Shown here: positions 22,006-32,042 of the stretch, one piece after another | How the letters are laid out: each line of letters begins with the position of its first letter | How positions within the stretch are numbered: position 1 is the first letter of the stretch | NCBI GenBank assembly: GCA_037447655.1 | Contig: JBBHKE010000500.1 | Location: 64,001 to 119,092, forward strand | Length of the DNA: 55,092 bases | Direction: 5' to 3' | Source of the DNA: Zygnema cylindricum | Taxonomy: Eukaryota; Streptophyta; Zygnematophyceae; Zygnematales; Zygnemataceae | Program-made: the position numbers and the translations under genes | Notes under the pieces: model-generated | Databases searched by the model: none | What the model was told of the DNA's origin: nothing | Seen by the model: the letters and a program-made list of their open reading frames with translations, nothing else

Positions 22006-23436
22006 CTATAAAAAGTAACCACGTAAGTCCCCAAACCTCGAAAGAGCTCGAGAAGGGAGTTTTAGGACACGTCGACAATCCATAGCCGCAATAGACGATC
22101 CAATGAGGATAGATGTCTGCACTCGTTGTAGGGCCACCGATAAACGTTGACGGTAAAAAGAAGTAAGTATTGAAACAAAAGGGCTCCCAAGTCCCCGCCG
22201 CTCGAACGAGCGCTGCCCACAAGCACGAAAGAACTTGTCTAAAGCCACACCCAAACAACCAAATAACTCAATCGCCATCGGAATGAAGCCATCCATAGCA
22301 TGGCGATGGACTTAATCACGATCTTTCCTCCTAGCCGCGTCACGTGCGGCCACACCCCCATGTCGAGCTGCCCGACTGATAAATGTACTAGAGGTAGGGC
22401 TCGCCAAAACAACGTCACCAAATGTACGACGCGTACCATCAAATAATACAATGTCTATCAGGCCGGAATGAATAATGTGGGAAACTTCTCAACGGACAAA
22501 ATATCCTCCCTCGGAGGCGATAGTAGCAATGGTGTCTTGGGTCGTGTCATACGCCTTAATCAACTCGCCCCAGTGGGAGCAACGAAGCAAATGAACGTCC
22601 TCGAGCTCAATAACGTGGTCACATGAGCAAACAAAAGAGCCAAGCAAAGGTGGGTGAGGGAGGCCAAGCCAAAACCTAAGGTTCGTGGTGAACTGAGCCG
22701 GGGTGAATCGGAGGGTAGATAATATAAGGATAGGCAGTAGCAAAGCTCCAAAACCAGGTCCGCCACAGGAAAGAAAGCGTGCACGGGAAGAATTTGAAGA
22801 AAGTGCCTCAAGAAGCTCGGTTTTAATAGCAGCTACAACCTTAACAGAAATGGATTCGTGAACACGTGCAACTGATGTGGAAACAAAAGTGGAAAGAACT
22901 AGCATATTCGCGATAGCAGTAGGAGGAAGACAACGAGATGCATCGAGAAGGAATTGCTAGAAAGCGAGCACACCGTTCAAAACTAGGGGTACAACAGTAG
23001 CAAGAATATGAGTGTCCCCAACCAAAAAACGAGAGACAATAGTGGAGGTAACAAGGCACCAACTTCCCAAATAAGCAGCTGGAGCAACACAAGCCGTGGA
23101 TAGGAAACCCAAACCGCATGCTGAGATTGGAAGAGAGGCCTAGATACGCGATGCAAGCCCACACTCGCGATCAAAAGCCCCACGACCTAACAAAGTATGA
23201 AGAACGTCCACGAGGCGATCGTCAAATGCAGAAAGGGAAGACACAAAAGTAGGAGTGGGAGGGGAAGTACAAGTAAGGTAAGAGGGGCGATGGGAGAAAC
23301 ATCGTGTCAAAAGTGCGCAAGCCACGTGGGGATCCGAATGGTTAGGTAGGTCATCCGCATGAGACAAATATGTTTGAAGAGCACAATTTAGAAATTGTGT
23401 GATATATGGATCAAAACCGAGTGGGCAACCTAACAC
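22006..23436 (-). pseudogene. LINE C-terminal region: CCHC knuckle and restriction-like endonuclease
   Basis: Pieces in three frames cover the region after the thumb. A CSC-X9-H-X3-C knuckle lies in the 22489-22905 frame. It is followed, after a stop, by LIDIVLFDGTRRTFGDVV (22239-22451 frame). The end has FGCLGVALDKFFRACG and SFYRQRLSVALQR (22006-22296). The two Asp residues are spaced 12 apart as in PD-X12-14-D nucleases of R2-like LINEs. The same block recurs at 205-400, 671-895 and 45435-46165. Confidence 0.65.
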
Positions 23437-23463
23437 ACGAATGTATTCAGGTGGAGGAGGAAT

Positions 23464-24300
23464 CTAAAAACCAAGAGGAAAAGTGAAAGAAAGAGGAATA
23501 GTGCGAGGTGACCAAACAACACACTTAGTGGGTTGGAAAAAAAGATTGAGTTCGGCCAAACGATCCTTGAAAAAGTTATAGGCTGATATAACTTGGTCCG
23601 AAAGACCAATAATGTTTGTGTCATATACAACTAAAGGGAAGACGCAAGATGGAAAAGCGGCCATGTAAGCTCAATGGGCCCGGTAATGAGCAAGGGCAAA
23701 CAAAGGGCCCCCAGCAGGATCGCCGGGACGAGTGCCAGTTACGAAGGAAGGTGGGACCAAATCACCATCAGTGGAAAAAGAGAGGCTGATGCTTAAAGAA
23801 TAAAAGGCCCTCACAAAAGGAAATAGCTCAAAAATTGGAGAAGGTGCAGCTATAAGCTCGAAAAAAATAGCATTACGATCCGTTGTATTGAAAGCATTAG
23901 AAACATCAACATGAAGGACTAAATAATACGGATGGGCATCCAAAAACGGTCGAATTCCGTGGACCACAGCTTCGCAACCCCTCCGGGTCACCACTCCGAA
24001 TTGATGAGGAGAGAAATAATCTTAGAAGGCTGGCTGGAGCTGGATGCAGATGGCACGGGTCACCAATCAGTACAACACTTCGCCCACTGCAATAAGACGA
24101 ATTCCCCCACTTGGCTTGGTGACAGCTACGACACGGGAGGCCGTGAGAAGATCACAAATACGAGAGGGGACAGTGCCACTGACAATAAGAGAGCAAACTC
24201 GAAAATACAAATCAAAACCTCGGGCGCCTGATTCCGGAGGCAAAACGTCGGGAAATAACTCATATACTGTACCTGATGGATCCCAGTTGAAAGATGTGGA
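23464..24300 (-). pseudogene. LINE reverse transcriptase remnant
   Basis: Fingers motif VAVTKPSGGIRLIAVGEV at about 24083-24140, interrupted by stops. Palm motif A is LVLHVDVSNAFN. The next block is GTRPGDPAGGPLFALAH, where the usual form is RQGDPLGGPL. The catalytic motif C reads VVYDTNIIG where FADDT is expected, so one catalytic aspartate is replaced by Tyr. The frame shifts between the 23671-23994 and 23464-23664 segments. Confidence 0.8.
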
Positions 24301-24334
24301 GAAGTCGCAAAGGCTTTAATGAAAACGTCTCGAT

Positions 24335-25114
24335 CTAGGATAAAACACGCTGATGGCTCAAAGGTATGAATAGAGGGAATTGAGGGGTGGGAGCTGGTGG
24401 ATGGAGAGCTCGCAGAATATCGATAGTCTCGATAGACCGAGGAACAGGAATTAACAGCTTGAGGGCCCGAACTGTTAAGAAGAGCTCACTAACTCGACCC
24501 AAATGAATCGCACGACGATAGGAGGATGAGACATCTAAAGTCTTAGATCTACCACGCGGTGTAAAAGAAGCACTCACAACTCGATCCTTCTTCTCAGGGT
24601 GAAGGGCCTTCTAATCACCTCGAAAGAATCGTCGGCATTGATCCATAATTTCTCGTGCCCCCCTACCACCTCCACGGCTTAGTAAGACTAGTACCCAAAG
24701 AGAAAACATGAAAAAGAGGTGCATAGGTCCAACATCCGTGGGATTAGAACAAATATAGGTCAAAGGGAGGTGGAGGGCGTCTTGTACTATAATGCGCACG
24801 GCCATGGGGATCCGCGTGTATAATCGTGGACGGGGGGATCCCAAATCAGAAGCTTGAAGCATGTCTAATTTGTGTACAAATGCCCAATCTTCGCTTGGAG
24901 GTCCAGACGGGAGTGCTTTGGAAGGAAAGGTATTAGAGGATGGGTCACTTTTGGCCAAGAATCGTCGACAACTCTTTGTATGTCGAGCAACACCGGCACC
25001 CGCCGCGAAATGGTTATGGCACCCAGTACATTCTATCCATGTTTAGGCTTGTGTGCGGGGTTTAGGTGGAGGAGGTGGGACAGGGAGAAGGGGCGAGGAT
25101 GTTTGGTCAGACAT
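24335..25114 (-). pseudogene. LINE N-terminal region with C2HC zinc finger
   Basis: One reading frame runs from MSDQTSSPLLPVPPPPPK at 25114 down to 24335, with in-frame stops at 25043-25045 (TAA) and 24611-24613 (TAG, where a Trp codon is expected after RRFFRGD). Just after the first stop is CTGCHNHF followed by ARHTKSC, giving CX2CX12HX3C, a plausible nucleic-acid-binding finger. Further on is a conserved block with LYTRIPMAVRIIVQDALHLP, then LRALHPPAPTPQFP before the polymerase. Confidence 0.65.
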
Positions 25115-25360
25115 GGTTATTGAATGAGAGGGAAATGCATGAGAATTGTGAGAGGGAGGGGAAGGGGAAAGTGGGAAGGGGGAAAGGAAACCATGGGAAA
25201 TAGATGGTGAAAATGGTAGTGGGACGGAACCATGGGAAGGGTGGGAGAAAGGATGCAACGGAGAGAAAAGGGAGATATGGAAGAAAAGACCAAAAGAGGG
25301 GCGTGGGAAAGGGAAGATGATTGAAATAGTGGTGTTTAAGGAGGGGTATTGGGGGGTAAA

Positions 25361-26408
25361 TGAAACTCTGAGACCTCCATAAGTCCTCAGAGTGGACAGC
25401 TTCCAAGAAGCCTCTAGGATAATCCTGACCCCTTTGCGTTTAAGCAAAAATAACTGCCACCCTGGCAGACAAAAACTCTGACCAACTTCACCCCTGTGAA
25501 GACAAGACTCCCCTGAGTCAATAGCAAAAAGAATCTCTGAATTTGCTCCCCTGAGCAGTAAGTTATGGAGGGTCAAAGTTGACCTTTTGTACAGAAGCTC
25601 TCTGGGAGAGAGGGTCCTATCTTCTAATTTTTCTAAGTCCTATCTCTCTCACAAACTCTATCTACTGATGTACGGAACCAATCAGAATTGAGTTCCGTAC
25701 GTAAAAGTACAGCTGCCGGTGTACTTTATGTACGGACATTGTACGACATGGCCAAAATGTCGACACATGTCAAATCCGGATTCGGTGCCATAATCTCCGG
25801 AGATTCCACAATCCAACAGAATTTCGCCACGTGTCATCCGATGTGGCGATGGCCACAAACCGCCGAAATCTTCCTCCGCGATCTCGGCGCTAATCCCGGC
25901 CGTCCGATTAAATTCGGCTTTAATCGTAGCCGTAATAAATACATGCGCGGTATTTGTTTCATTTACGAAACAAATGCGCGGTACTGATTTGTGTCCGTAC
26001 CGTAAGTCGTACATTATTTATTACTGGATCTATGTATCCCGTAATTCATTTCAGTTAAATGATTTATCGCACGTATACGTATTTAAATAAATATCAAACT
26101 ATATGCTACGTAACACTACTGCTAGACTTAACGGCTAAGGCTACCGGCTAATTCTTATCTGCCGGCCGGTAGGTACATGGATCAAATCCTGCCGCCGGCA
26201 CATACCTTTTAAATAAATAATTAAATCCTAACATAAAATTCCCGTAAACCTCAGGATAGCCAAGGTAGCCATGGCTCTAGCTTCCTCTCCAATTTCTCAG
26301 TGACTGCGACAAGTTTGAGAGTTGGAGAGAGAAGTTAGAGATAGACTGCCTCGACTTCTATATTTCTTTTCAAACCTAGAAAATACTAATAAACCATTAG
26401 TTTCTACA
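25361..26408 (-). repeat. Solo copia LTR (LTR_A, 1048 bp) with 5-bp target duplication
   Basis: In element orientation it starts TGTAGAAAC (complement of 26408) and ends GGTCTCAGAGTTTCA (complement of 25361). It is flanked by direct repeats GTAAA at 25356-25360 and 26409-26413, a textbook integrase footprint. No internal region is attached, so this is a solo LTR left by LTR-LTR recombination. It is nested in the purine-rich (+ strand) leader of the LINE. Confidence 0.9.
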
Positions 26409-27022
26409 GTAAATGGCCAATGGGGGAAAAGGGGGGAGGGTAAAAAAGTTGATTCTGAAGGAAAATTGGGTGGAAGGCAAGGGGGGGAGGGAGGAAAAAG
26501 AGGGTTGACGTGTCAAGAGTTGGTATAGGGGAAGTGGCGGATAAAATCAAAAAAACTGGGGGTGGAGGAGGGGGGGGGGGAAGCTAAAGAAGTTGATATT
26601 AGAAAGGAAAAGGGGGGGGGGTGAGTGCAGGAGGGAGAGGTGGGAGGAAGTGTGTTTAAGTATGAATTTTAGAGTGGAGGGGAGAGGAGGAGAGAATCAA
26701 TGTCAAAAAACGCAAGGAAGGGGGGAAGGGGGTGGAGAGTATGCGGATGCGGAGAGCGTATGCTTTGGGGAAGAAATGGGGAGGAATCGGTGCTCGGGGG
26801 GGAGGGATAAGACAATGGTAGTGACCAAGGAGGGGTGGGGCCAAAGAGGGGAGGGGGTAAAGGATTTTTTTTTTTTTTTTTTTTATGTGGCTTTCTGTGT
26901 GCGTGTGTGTGAATATTACTAGGGGTAGGTTTTGATTTGTATATGATTTTACTGGGGGGGATGGGGTTTTTGGCAATTAATGGAAAGGGGGGAGAGATTG
27001 ATGGTTAACTAGAGGGGGGCCG
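26409..27022 (-). other. G-rich stretch, probable continuation of the LINE 5' leader
   Basis: About 600 bases rich in G-runs on the + strand, similar in composition to 25120-25355 on the far side of LTR_A. After removal of LTR_A and one GTAAA copy the two join. I infer that LTR_A split a pyrimidine-rich LINE leader. It contains several G-runs of five or more and a T18-like run near 26866-26884. No gene. Confidence 0.45.
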
Positions 27023-28090
27023 TGTAGAAATTAATGGTCTTTTTAAAGTATTTTCTAGGTCTGAATAGAAATATAGAAAGAAGCCGAGGCAGTCTACCTC
27101 TAACTTCTCTCTCCAACTCTCAAACTTGTCGCATTCACTGAGAAATTGGAGAGGAAGCTAGCGCCATGGCTACCTAGGCTATCCAAAGGTTTACGGGATA
27201 TAAATATTAGTTTATTTACCATTAGGGGTTTATTTACTAAAAGTATATGTGATACCTCTAGGATTTGATCCTGGTACCTGCCGGACGGTAAGCTGCTCGT
27301 AGCCGGTAGCCTTATCCGTTAAGTCTAGACCTAGAGTTACGTACTATAAGGTTTGATACTTACTTAAACATTAACACATATGATTATTCATTTAACTGAA
27401 ACTGTTTACATGAGACATAGATCCATTAATGTAAAAGTACGGATTACAGTACGGATAAGAAACGAATACCGGGCGTTTATTTCTTTAGCGAAACGAATAC
27501 CGCGCATGTATTTATTACGGCTACGATTAAATGTGAATTAAATCGGACGGCTGGAATTAAACGCCGAGATTGTGAAAGAGGATTTCGGCGGTTCTTGGTC
27601 ATCATCACATCGGATGACACGTGGCGGAATGACATTGGATCGCGGCATCTCCCAGGATTAAGGGAGCGAATCCGGATATACCACGTGTCGACATTTAGGC
27701 CATGTCGTACAGTGTTCGTACAAAAAGTACACCGGCAGCTGTACTTTTGTGTACGGAAGTGTAATCTGATTGGTTCCGTACATCAGTAGATAGAGTTTGT
27801 GAGATAGATAGGACTTAGAAAAATTAGGAGATAGGACCCTCTCTCCCAGAGAGCTTCTATACAAAAGGTCAACTTTGACCCTCCATAACTTACTGCTCAG
27901 GGGAGCAAATTCAGAGATTCTTTTTGCTATTGACTCAGGGGAGTCTTGCCTTCACAGGGGTGAAGTTGGTCAGAGTTTTTGTCTGCTAGGGTGGAAGTTG
28001 TTCTTGCTGAAACACAAATAGGTCAGGGTTATCCTACAGGCTTTTTGGAAGCTGTCCACTCTGAGGACTTACCGAGGTCTTAGAGTTTCA
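27023..28090 (+). repeat. 5' LTR of copia element 3 (LTR_B, 1068 bp)
   Basis: It runs from TGTAGAAAT to GAGTTTCA. It is homologous to LTR_A in opposite orientation, so A and B form a roughly 1-kb inverted repeat around 614 bases. It is followed after one base by a primer-binding site. The tRNA-like module is at 27255-27329 on the minus strand. Confidence 0.88.
27255..27329 (-). other. tRNA-like module inside LTR_B
   Basis: On the minus strand: TAGACTTAACGGATAAGG (A-box region, 27310-27327 complement), then GGATCAAATCC (B-box, 27261-27271 complement), total about 75 bases. Matching segments lie at 26122-26192 (LTR_A, + strand), 29765-29836 (LTR_C), 31218-31285 (LTR_D, degraded A-box) and 15556-15627 (LTR_E, + strand). 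It is always antisense to the LTR. Confidence 0.5.
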
Positions 28091-28091
28091 C

Positions 28092-28105
28092 GTTATGGGC
28101 CCACC
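28092..28105 (+). other. Primer-binding site of copia element 3 (half-tRNA initiator Met)
   Basis: GTTATGGGCCCACC is the exact complement of GGUGGGCCCAUAAC, the anticodon arm of plant initiator tRNA-Met. It starts one base after the LTR. Priming from an internally cleaved iMet tRNA is known for Drosophila copia and yeast Ty5. Most plant copia elements instead pair with the tRNA 3' end. Confidence 0.75.
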
Positions 28106-28200
28106 CTCTAAGGTACCAATCTTTAATAGAACTAGCATCATATACTAGGAATGTATGATGATAGGAGCTCTATGCAAAAAAAGGTTCTAGGGATAGTGAG

Positions 28201-28650
28201 TTGACGATTGGGGCGTCCATCAAGTCTTCGAATTCCTCAGGGTTTGAAGGAAGCAGATTCACAAAGAAAGCAGGTCCATCTTCAACGGAGAAGACAAAGG
28301 AAGGAAAGGTGGTGGACAAAAGAGTGGAGAAGGAGAAGACCACACCAATAGCAACTGGTTCAGCATTCATGTCACCTATTCCGAGGAACGAGGAGAATGA
28401 TACTCAAACATGGGATTTCAACAATATGGCGGCAAAGCACTTCATCCTACGCCATCTTACTCAAGGACTTGCATGTCTTCATTTGCAGGTAGAAAAAGCA
28501 TCCGATCTGTGGATGGCTCTCATAGAGATGTACCGAAGTGGTACGATTCATCAACAACAGTTGGCTGATCAGAAAGTTAAGGAATATGTATACAAAAGGG
28601 GAAAATGTTGGATTTTTACAATGAGCTTGCTACACTCTTCATGGAGCTAG
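28201..28650 (+). pseudogene. Copia gag, N-terminal part (element 3)
   Basis: A 149-codon frame. The middle region WDFNNMAAKHFILRHLTQGL and ASDLWMALIEMYRSG is the UBN2/gag-polypeptide fold typical of copia capsid proteins. It frame-shifts near 28610; the rest of gag lies in other frames (about 28640-28850). Confidence 0.75.
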
Positions 28651-28847
28651 TGAGTGCGGGAAAAGATTTTAATGAAAAAGAGAAGGTTAACTGTTTACTG
28701 ATGAAGTTACCCGATGAGTTCGAGAACATAGTCAACCGTGTGCAGGACTTGCCGGACTCAAGGTGGATATGGAACTGAGTGGTAGGGATGATTCTCTTTC
28801 GAGTGAATACAATTGAGATCTAAAGGGGAGGAAAGAGTGGCCAAACC

Positions 28848-29363
28848 TTGGCAACTTCGACCGATTGGAGGAACAATGATTCGCGGAAACCGGTTGGAAA
28901 CTATGGGGGTAGGAAGCAGAAAAATCAAGCCGACGAGTTCGGGCCAAGGGCTCCCAAAGGTTTATGTCATTTTTGCAAGAAATCGAGGCACTATATGGCA
29001 GAGTGCACTAAGCTAACCGAGCTTCGGTTGGATGGCCAGACCGGTGGTACCCCGAGAGGAAAGAAAAAGGCCCTTGTGACACAGGTACATGGGGCGGAAT
29101 CCGAAGACGAGGACGATGAGCTCCTTTTGGTTGAGGAGTTGGAGGCGAAAAACGAGGTCGAAATTCCACGAAGGCAGAAATGTGCTTACGGTGGATTGAA
29201 AGGTGAAGCAGGCTGGATTATAGATTCAGGTGCCTCCATGCACATGTGTAGGGATAGGCACCTATTCACTAAGATAAGAAAGATTCCCACCGTAGAGATA
29301 GAGTACGGGGATGGGAGGATAGTCACCACTACTCTTGTAGGATCGTTAGATCTGAAAGTGTGA
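28848..29363 (+). pseudogene. Copia gag zinc knuckle and protease (element 3)
   Basis: 171 codons with GLCHFCKKSRHYMAEC (CCHC: CX2CX4HX4C) followed by an acidic linker and the protease signature IIDSGASMHMC, with intact catalytic Asp and the YGDGR block. It ends at a TGA at 29361-29363. The next segment, 29403-29741, carries the GAG-pre-integrase MMWHKRLGHVNLDKLREM before breaking into LTR sequence. Confidence 0.85.
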
Positions 29364-29710
29364 GTAGAAGGAAAGACATCTATAGTAACATTCTCCGATG
29401 TATTGTTTTTTGTGGATTTGAACAAAAACCTCATCTCTACATCTATATTAGATGATAAGGGTTTTATTACTAGCACTAAGGAAGAATTCTTTACTGCTAA
29501 TTTTGAGGAGGATGGCTATTTAATTGCTGAGAAGGGTAGCCATGGGATGTTTAGGCTAATTTTAAGTAATGAAACGAAAAAACTTTATTATGCTGGTGTT
29601 CATGATATTATGATGTGGCATAAGAGGCTTGGGCATGTGAATCTAGATAAGTTAAGAGAGATGAAAAAGATGGGAGTGGTGGAAGGGATTCAGTTCAGTG
29701 AGAGTGATGC

Positions 29711-30598
29711 TATCCAGAGGTTTACGGGATATAAATATTAGTTTACTAAAAGAATATGTGATTCCTCCAGGATTTGATCTTGGTACCTGTTGGACGATAA
29801 GCTGCTGGTAGCCGGTAGCCTTATCCGTTAAGTCTAGACCTAGTGTTACGTACTATAGGGTTTGATACTTACTTAAACATTAACACGTAGGATTATTCAT
29901 TTAACTGAAACTGTTTACGGGAGACATAGATCCATTAATGTAAAAGTACGGATTACAGTACGGATAAGAAACGAATACCGCGCGTTTATTTTTTTATCGA
30001 AACGAATACCGTGCATGTATTTATTTCGGCTACGATTAAATGTGAATTTAATCGGACGGCCGGAATTAAACGCCGAGATCGCGGAAGAGGATTTCGGCGG
30101 TTCTTGGTCATCGTCACATCGGATGACACGTGGCGGAATGACATTGGATCGCGACATCTCCCAGGATTAAGGGAGCGAATCCGGACATACCACGTGTCGA
30201 CATTTAGGCCATGTCGTACAGTGTTCGTACAGAAAGTACACCGACAGCTGTACTTTTGTGTACGGAGTGTAATCTGATTGGTTCCGTACATCAGTAGATA
30301 GAGTCTCTGAGAGAGATAGGACTTAGAAAAATTAGGATATAGGACCCTCTCTCCCAGAGAGCTTCTGTACAAAAGGTCAACTTTGACTCTCCATAACTTA
30401 CTGCTCAAGGGAGCAAATTCAAAGATTCTTTTTGCTATCGACTCAGGGAAGTCTTCCCTTCACAGGAGTGAAATTGGTCAGAGTTTTTGTCTGCCAGGGT
30501 GGCAGTTGTTCTTGCTGAAACACAAAGAGGTCAGGGTTATCCTAGAGGCTTCTTGGAAGTTGTCCACTCTGAGGACTTATGGAGGTCTCAGAGTTTCA
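29711..30598 (+). repeat. 5'-truncated copia LTR (LTR_C)
   Basis: It starts at CTATCCAGAGGTTTACGGG, corresponding to about position 157 of LTR_B, and ends GAGTTTCA at 30598. It is highly similar to LTR_B throughout, including the antisense tRNA-like module and the conserved short frame at 30383-30600. Confidence 0.85.
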
Positions 30599-30600
30599 AC
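30383..30600 (+). other. Conserved short reading frame near the LTR 3' end
   Basis: The translation starts MTLHNLLLKGANSKILFAI and ends with TLRTYGGLRV. The same frame is open or nearly open in LTR_A (25361-25576, minus), LTR_E (14714-15058, minus, with an upstream extension MVDRALSPRELL) and partly in LTR_D (31778) and LTR_B. LTR_B has an in-frame TAG after about 50 codons and LTR_D a frameshift. Function unknown; it may be sequence constraint rather than protein. Confidence 0.35.
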
Positions 30601-31001
30601 CCGCACCTATGATTTTGCCCGTGGGCGTGCGTTTGGCAACGGCCGTAGGCCAAATCCATAGGTACATAGTGACGAGGAGTAGGTACAGTCGCCTAGGGAG
30701 GAAGAAGACGACTGCTTTCAAATTCGTAGGTACATAGTGACGAGGAGTATGTACCATAGATGTCATATGCGCATAAAACGCACAAAGTAAACTAACGAAT
30801 ACTACGTAGAGTGCGTATAAAATAATTTCAAACTCTTAAATTTCGTAGGTAAAATTCGTACTTTTTTGTACTTTTCAAATTCAAATATTTAAATATTGAA
30901 AAACCTAAAAACTGACATGTGCAACGAACTAGAGGTGAGCGCTAGAATTAACAACGTCTTAAACAGTGACTTCATTTTGAAGGCGGATTAGAGGACAAAT
31001 G
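30599..31001. other. Spacer between copia elements 3 and 4, with 23-bp direct repeats
   Basis: TAGGTACATAGTGACGAGGA... occurs at 30659-30681 and again at 30727-30749 (23 bp identical). No gene is seen. Confidence 0.6.
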
Positions 31002-32042
31002 TGTAAAAATTCATAGTTCTTTTTAGTATTTTCTAGGTCCAAAATAACTTGCAGAAAAGAAGCCGAGGCAGTCTCCCTCTAACTCCTCTCTTCAGCTCCC
31101 ACACTTCTCGGTATCATTGAAGGTTAAAGAGGGAGATAGAGCCTTGGCTGCCTGTGCTATCCAGAGAGAGACAGGTAGATGTTTTAGTAGACTTACTAAA
31201 AGGGTACTTGACAGACCTAGGATTTGATCTTGGTACCTGCCGTCTGTCAAGCTAGCCGGTAGCAGTTAGCTACAAGTCTAAGATCGGTGTTAAAACATAC
31301 AGGGTTTGATAAATATATAAATTGTGAAACGTGAACTAATTCATTTAACTAAAACTATAAACGTCGCGCTTGAATACAATTTTGTAAAGTACGGAATACA
31401 GTACAGTTACGAAACAAATACCGCGCAATTTGTTTCAACAACGAAACAAATATCGCGCAAAGATTTATGACGGCTACGATTAAAACCCGGTTTTGATGAG
31501 ACGGCCGCGAAAAATGCAAAGATCGTGGAATAAAATTTTGGCTTTTTTCGGTCACTTCCACATCGACTGACACGTTGCACGACCACATTGGATTATGGCT
31601 TCTCCGATGATTACAAGAACGAATCCAGATATAACATGTGTCGACTGGTAGGCCATGTCGTACAATGGTCGTACAAAAAGTACACCGACACTTATACCTT
31701 TGTGTACGACATAGTATTTTGATTGGTGTTGTACTTGAGTAGGTAGAGTTTTAGAAAGAGATAGGACTTAGGAAAATTTGGTAGATGGGACCCTCTCTCC
31801 TAGAGAGCTTCTGTTCAAAAGATCAACTTTGACCCTCCATAACTTACTGCCCAGGGGAGCAAATTCAGAGATTATTTTTGCTATAGACTCAAGTGAGTCT
31901 TGCCTTCACAAAAGTGAAAGTGGTCATTTTTTTTTTTCCAGGGTGGCAGTTATTCTTGCTAAAACACAAAGGGGTCAGGGTTATTATAGAGGCTTCGTAT
32001 GAGCTACCTACTCTGAGGACTTATGGAGGTCTCAAAGTTGTA
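31002..32042 (+). repeat. 5' LTR of copia element 4 (LTR_D, about 1041 bp)
   Basis: It begins TGTAAAAATTCATAG and ends AAGTTGTA, more diverged than LTR_A to LTR_C. A degenerate primer-binding site GCTATGGGGCCACC lies at 32044-32057, two mismatches from that of element 3. Confidence 0.75.

Larger units (their letters stand above)
21746..25360 (-). mobile_element. Non-LTR retrotransposon (LINE) with restriction-like endonuclease signature, decayed
   Basis: In minus-strand order: pyrimidine-rich leader, start codon near 25114, N-terminal C2HC zinc finger, reverse transcriptase, CCHC knuckle, and a C-terminal ID-X12-D nuclease motif, then a 3' UTR ending near 21746. Multiple stops and frame changes make it a pseudo-element. 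The zinc finger, reverse transcriptase and C-terminal restriction-like nuclease order is that of the R2/CRE/NeSL-type LINEs rather than the APE-type L1 and RTE elements usual in plants. The clade assignment needs a phylogeny. Confidence 0.7.
27023..30598 (+). mobile_element. Ty1/copia retrotransposon, internally deleted (element 3)
   Basis: LTR_B, primer-binding site, gag and protease to GAG-pre-integrase, then at about 29711 the sequence jumps into an LTR lacking its first 190 bases (LTR_C). Integrase, reverse transcriptase and RNase H are absent. The outer flanks, GGCCG before and ACCCG after, do not form a target duplication. The structure may therefore be a recombinant of two insertions. 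Confidence 0.8.

Noticed and set aside
23932-24319. Plus-strand frames of about 90-100 codons
   Set aside because: Antisense shadows of the LINE reverse transcriptase on the minus strand.
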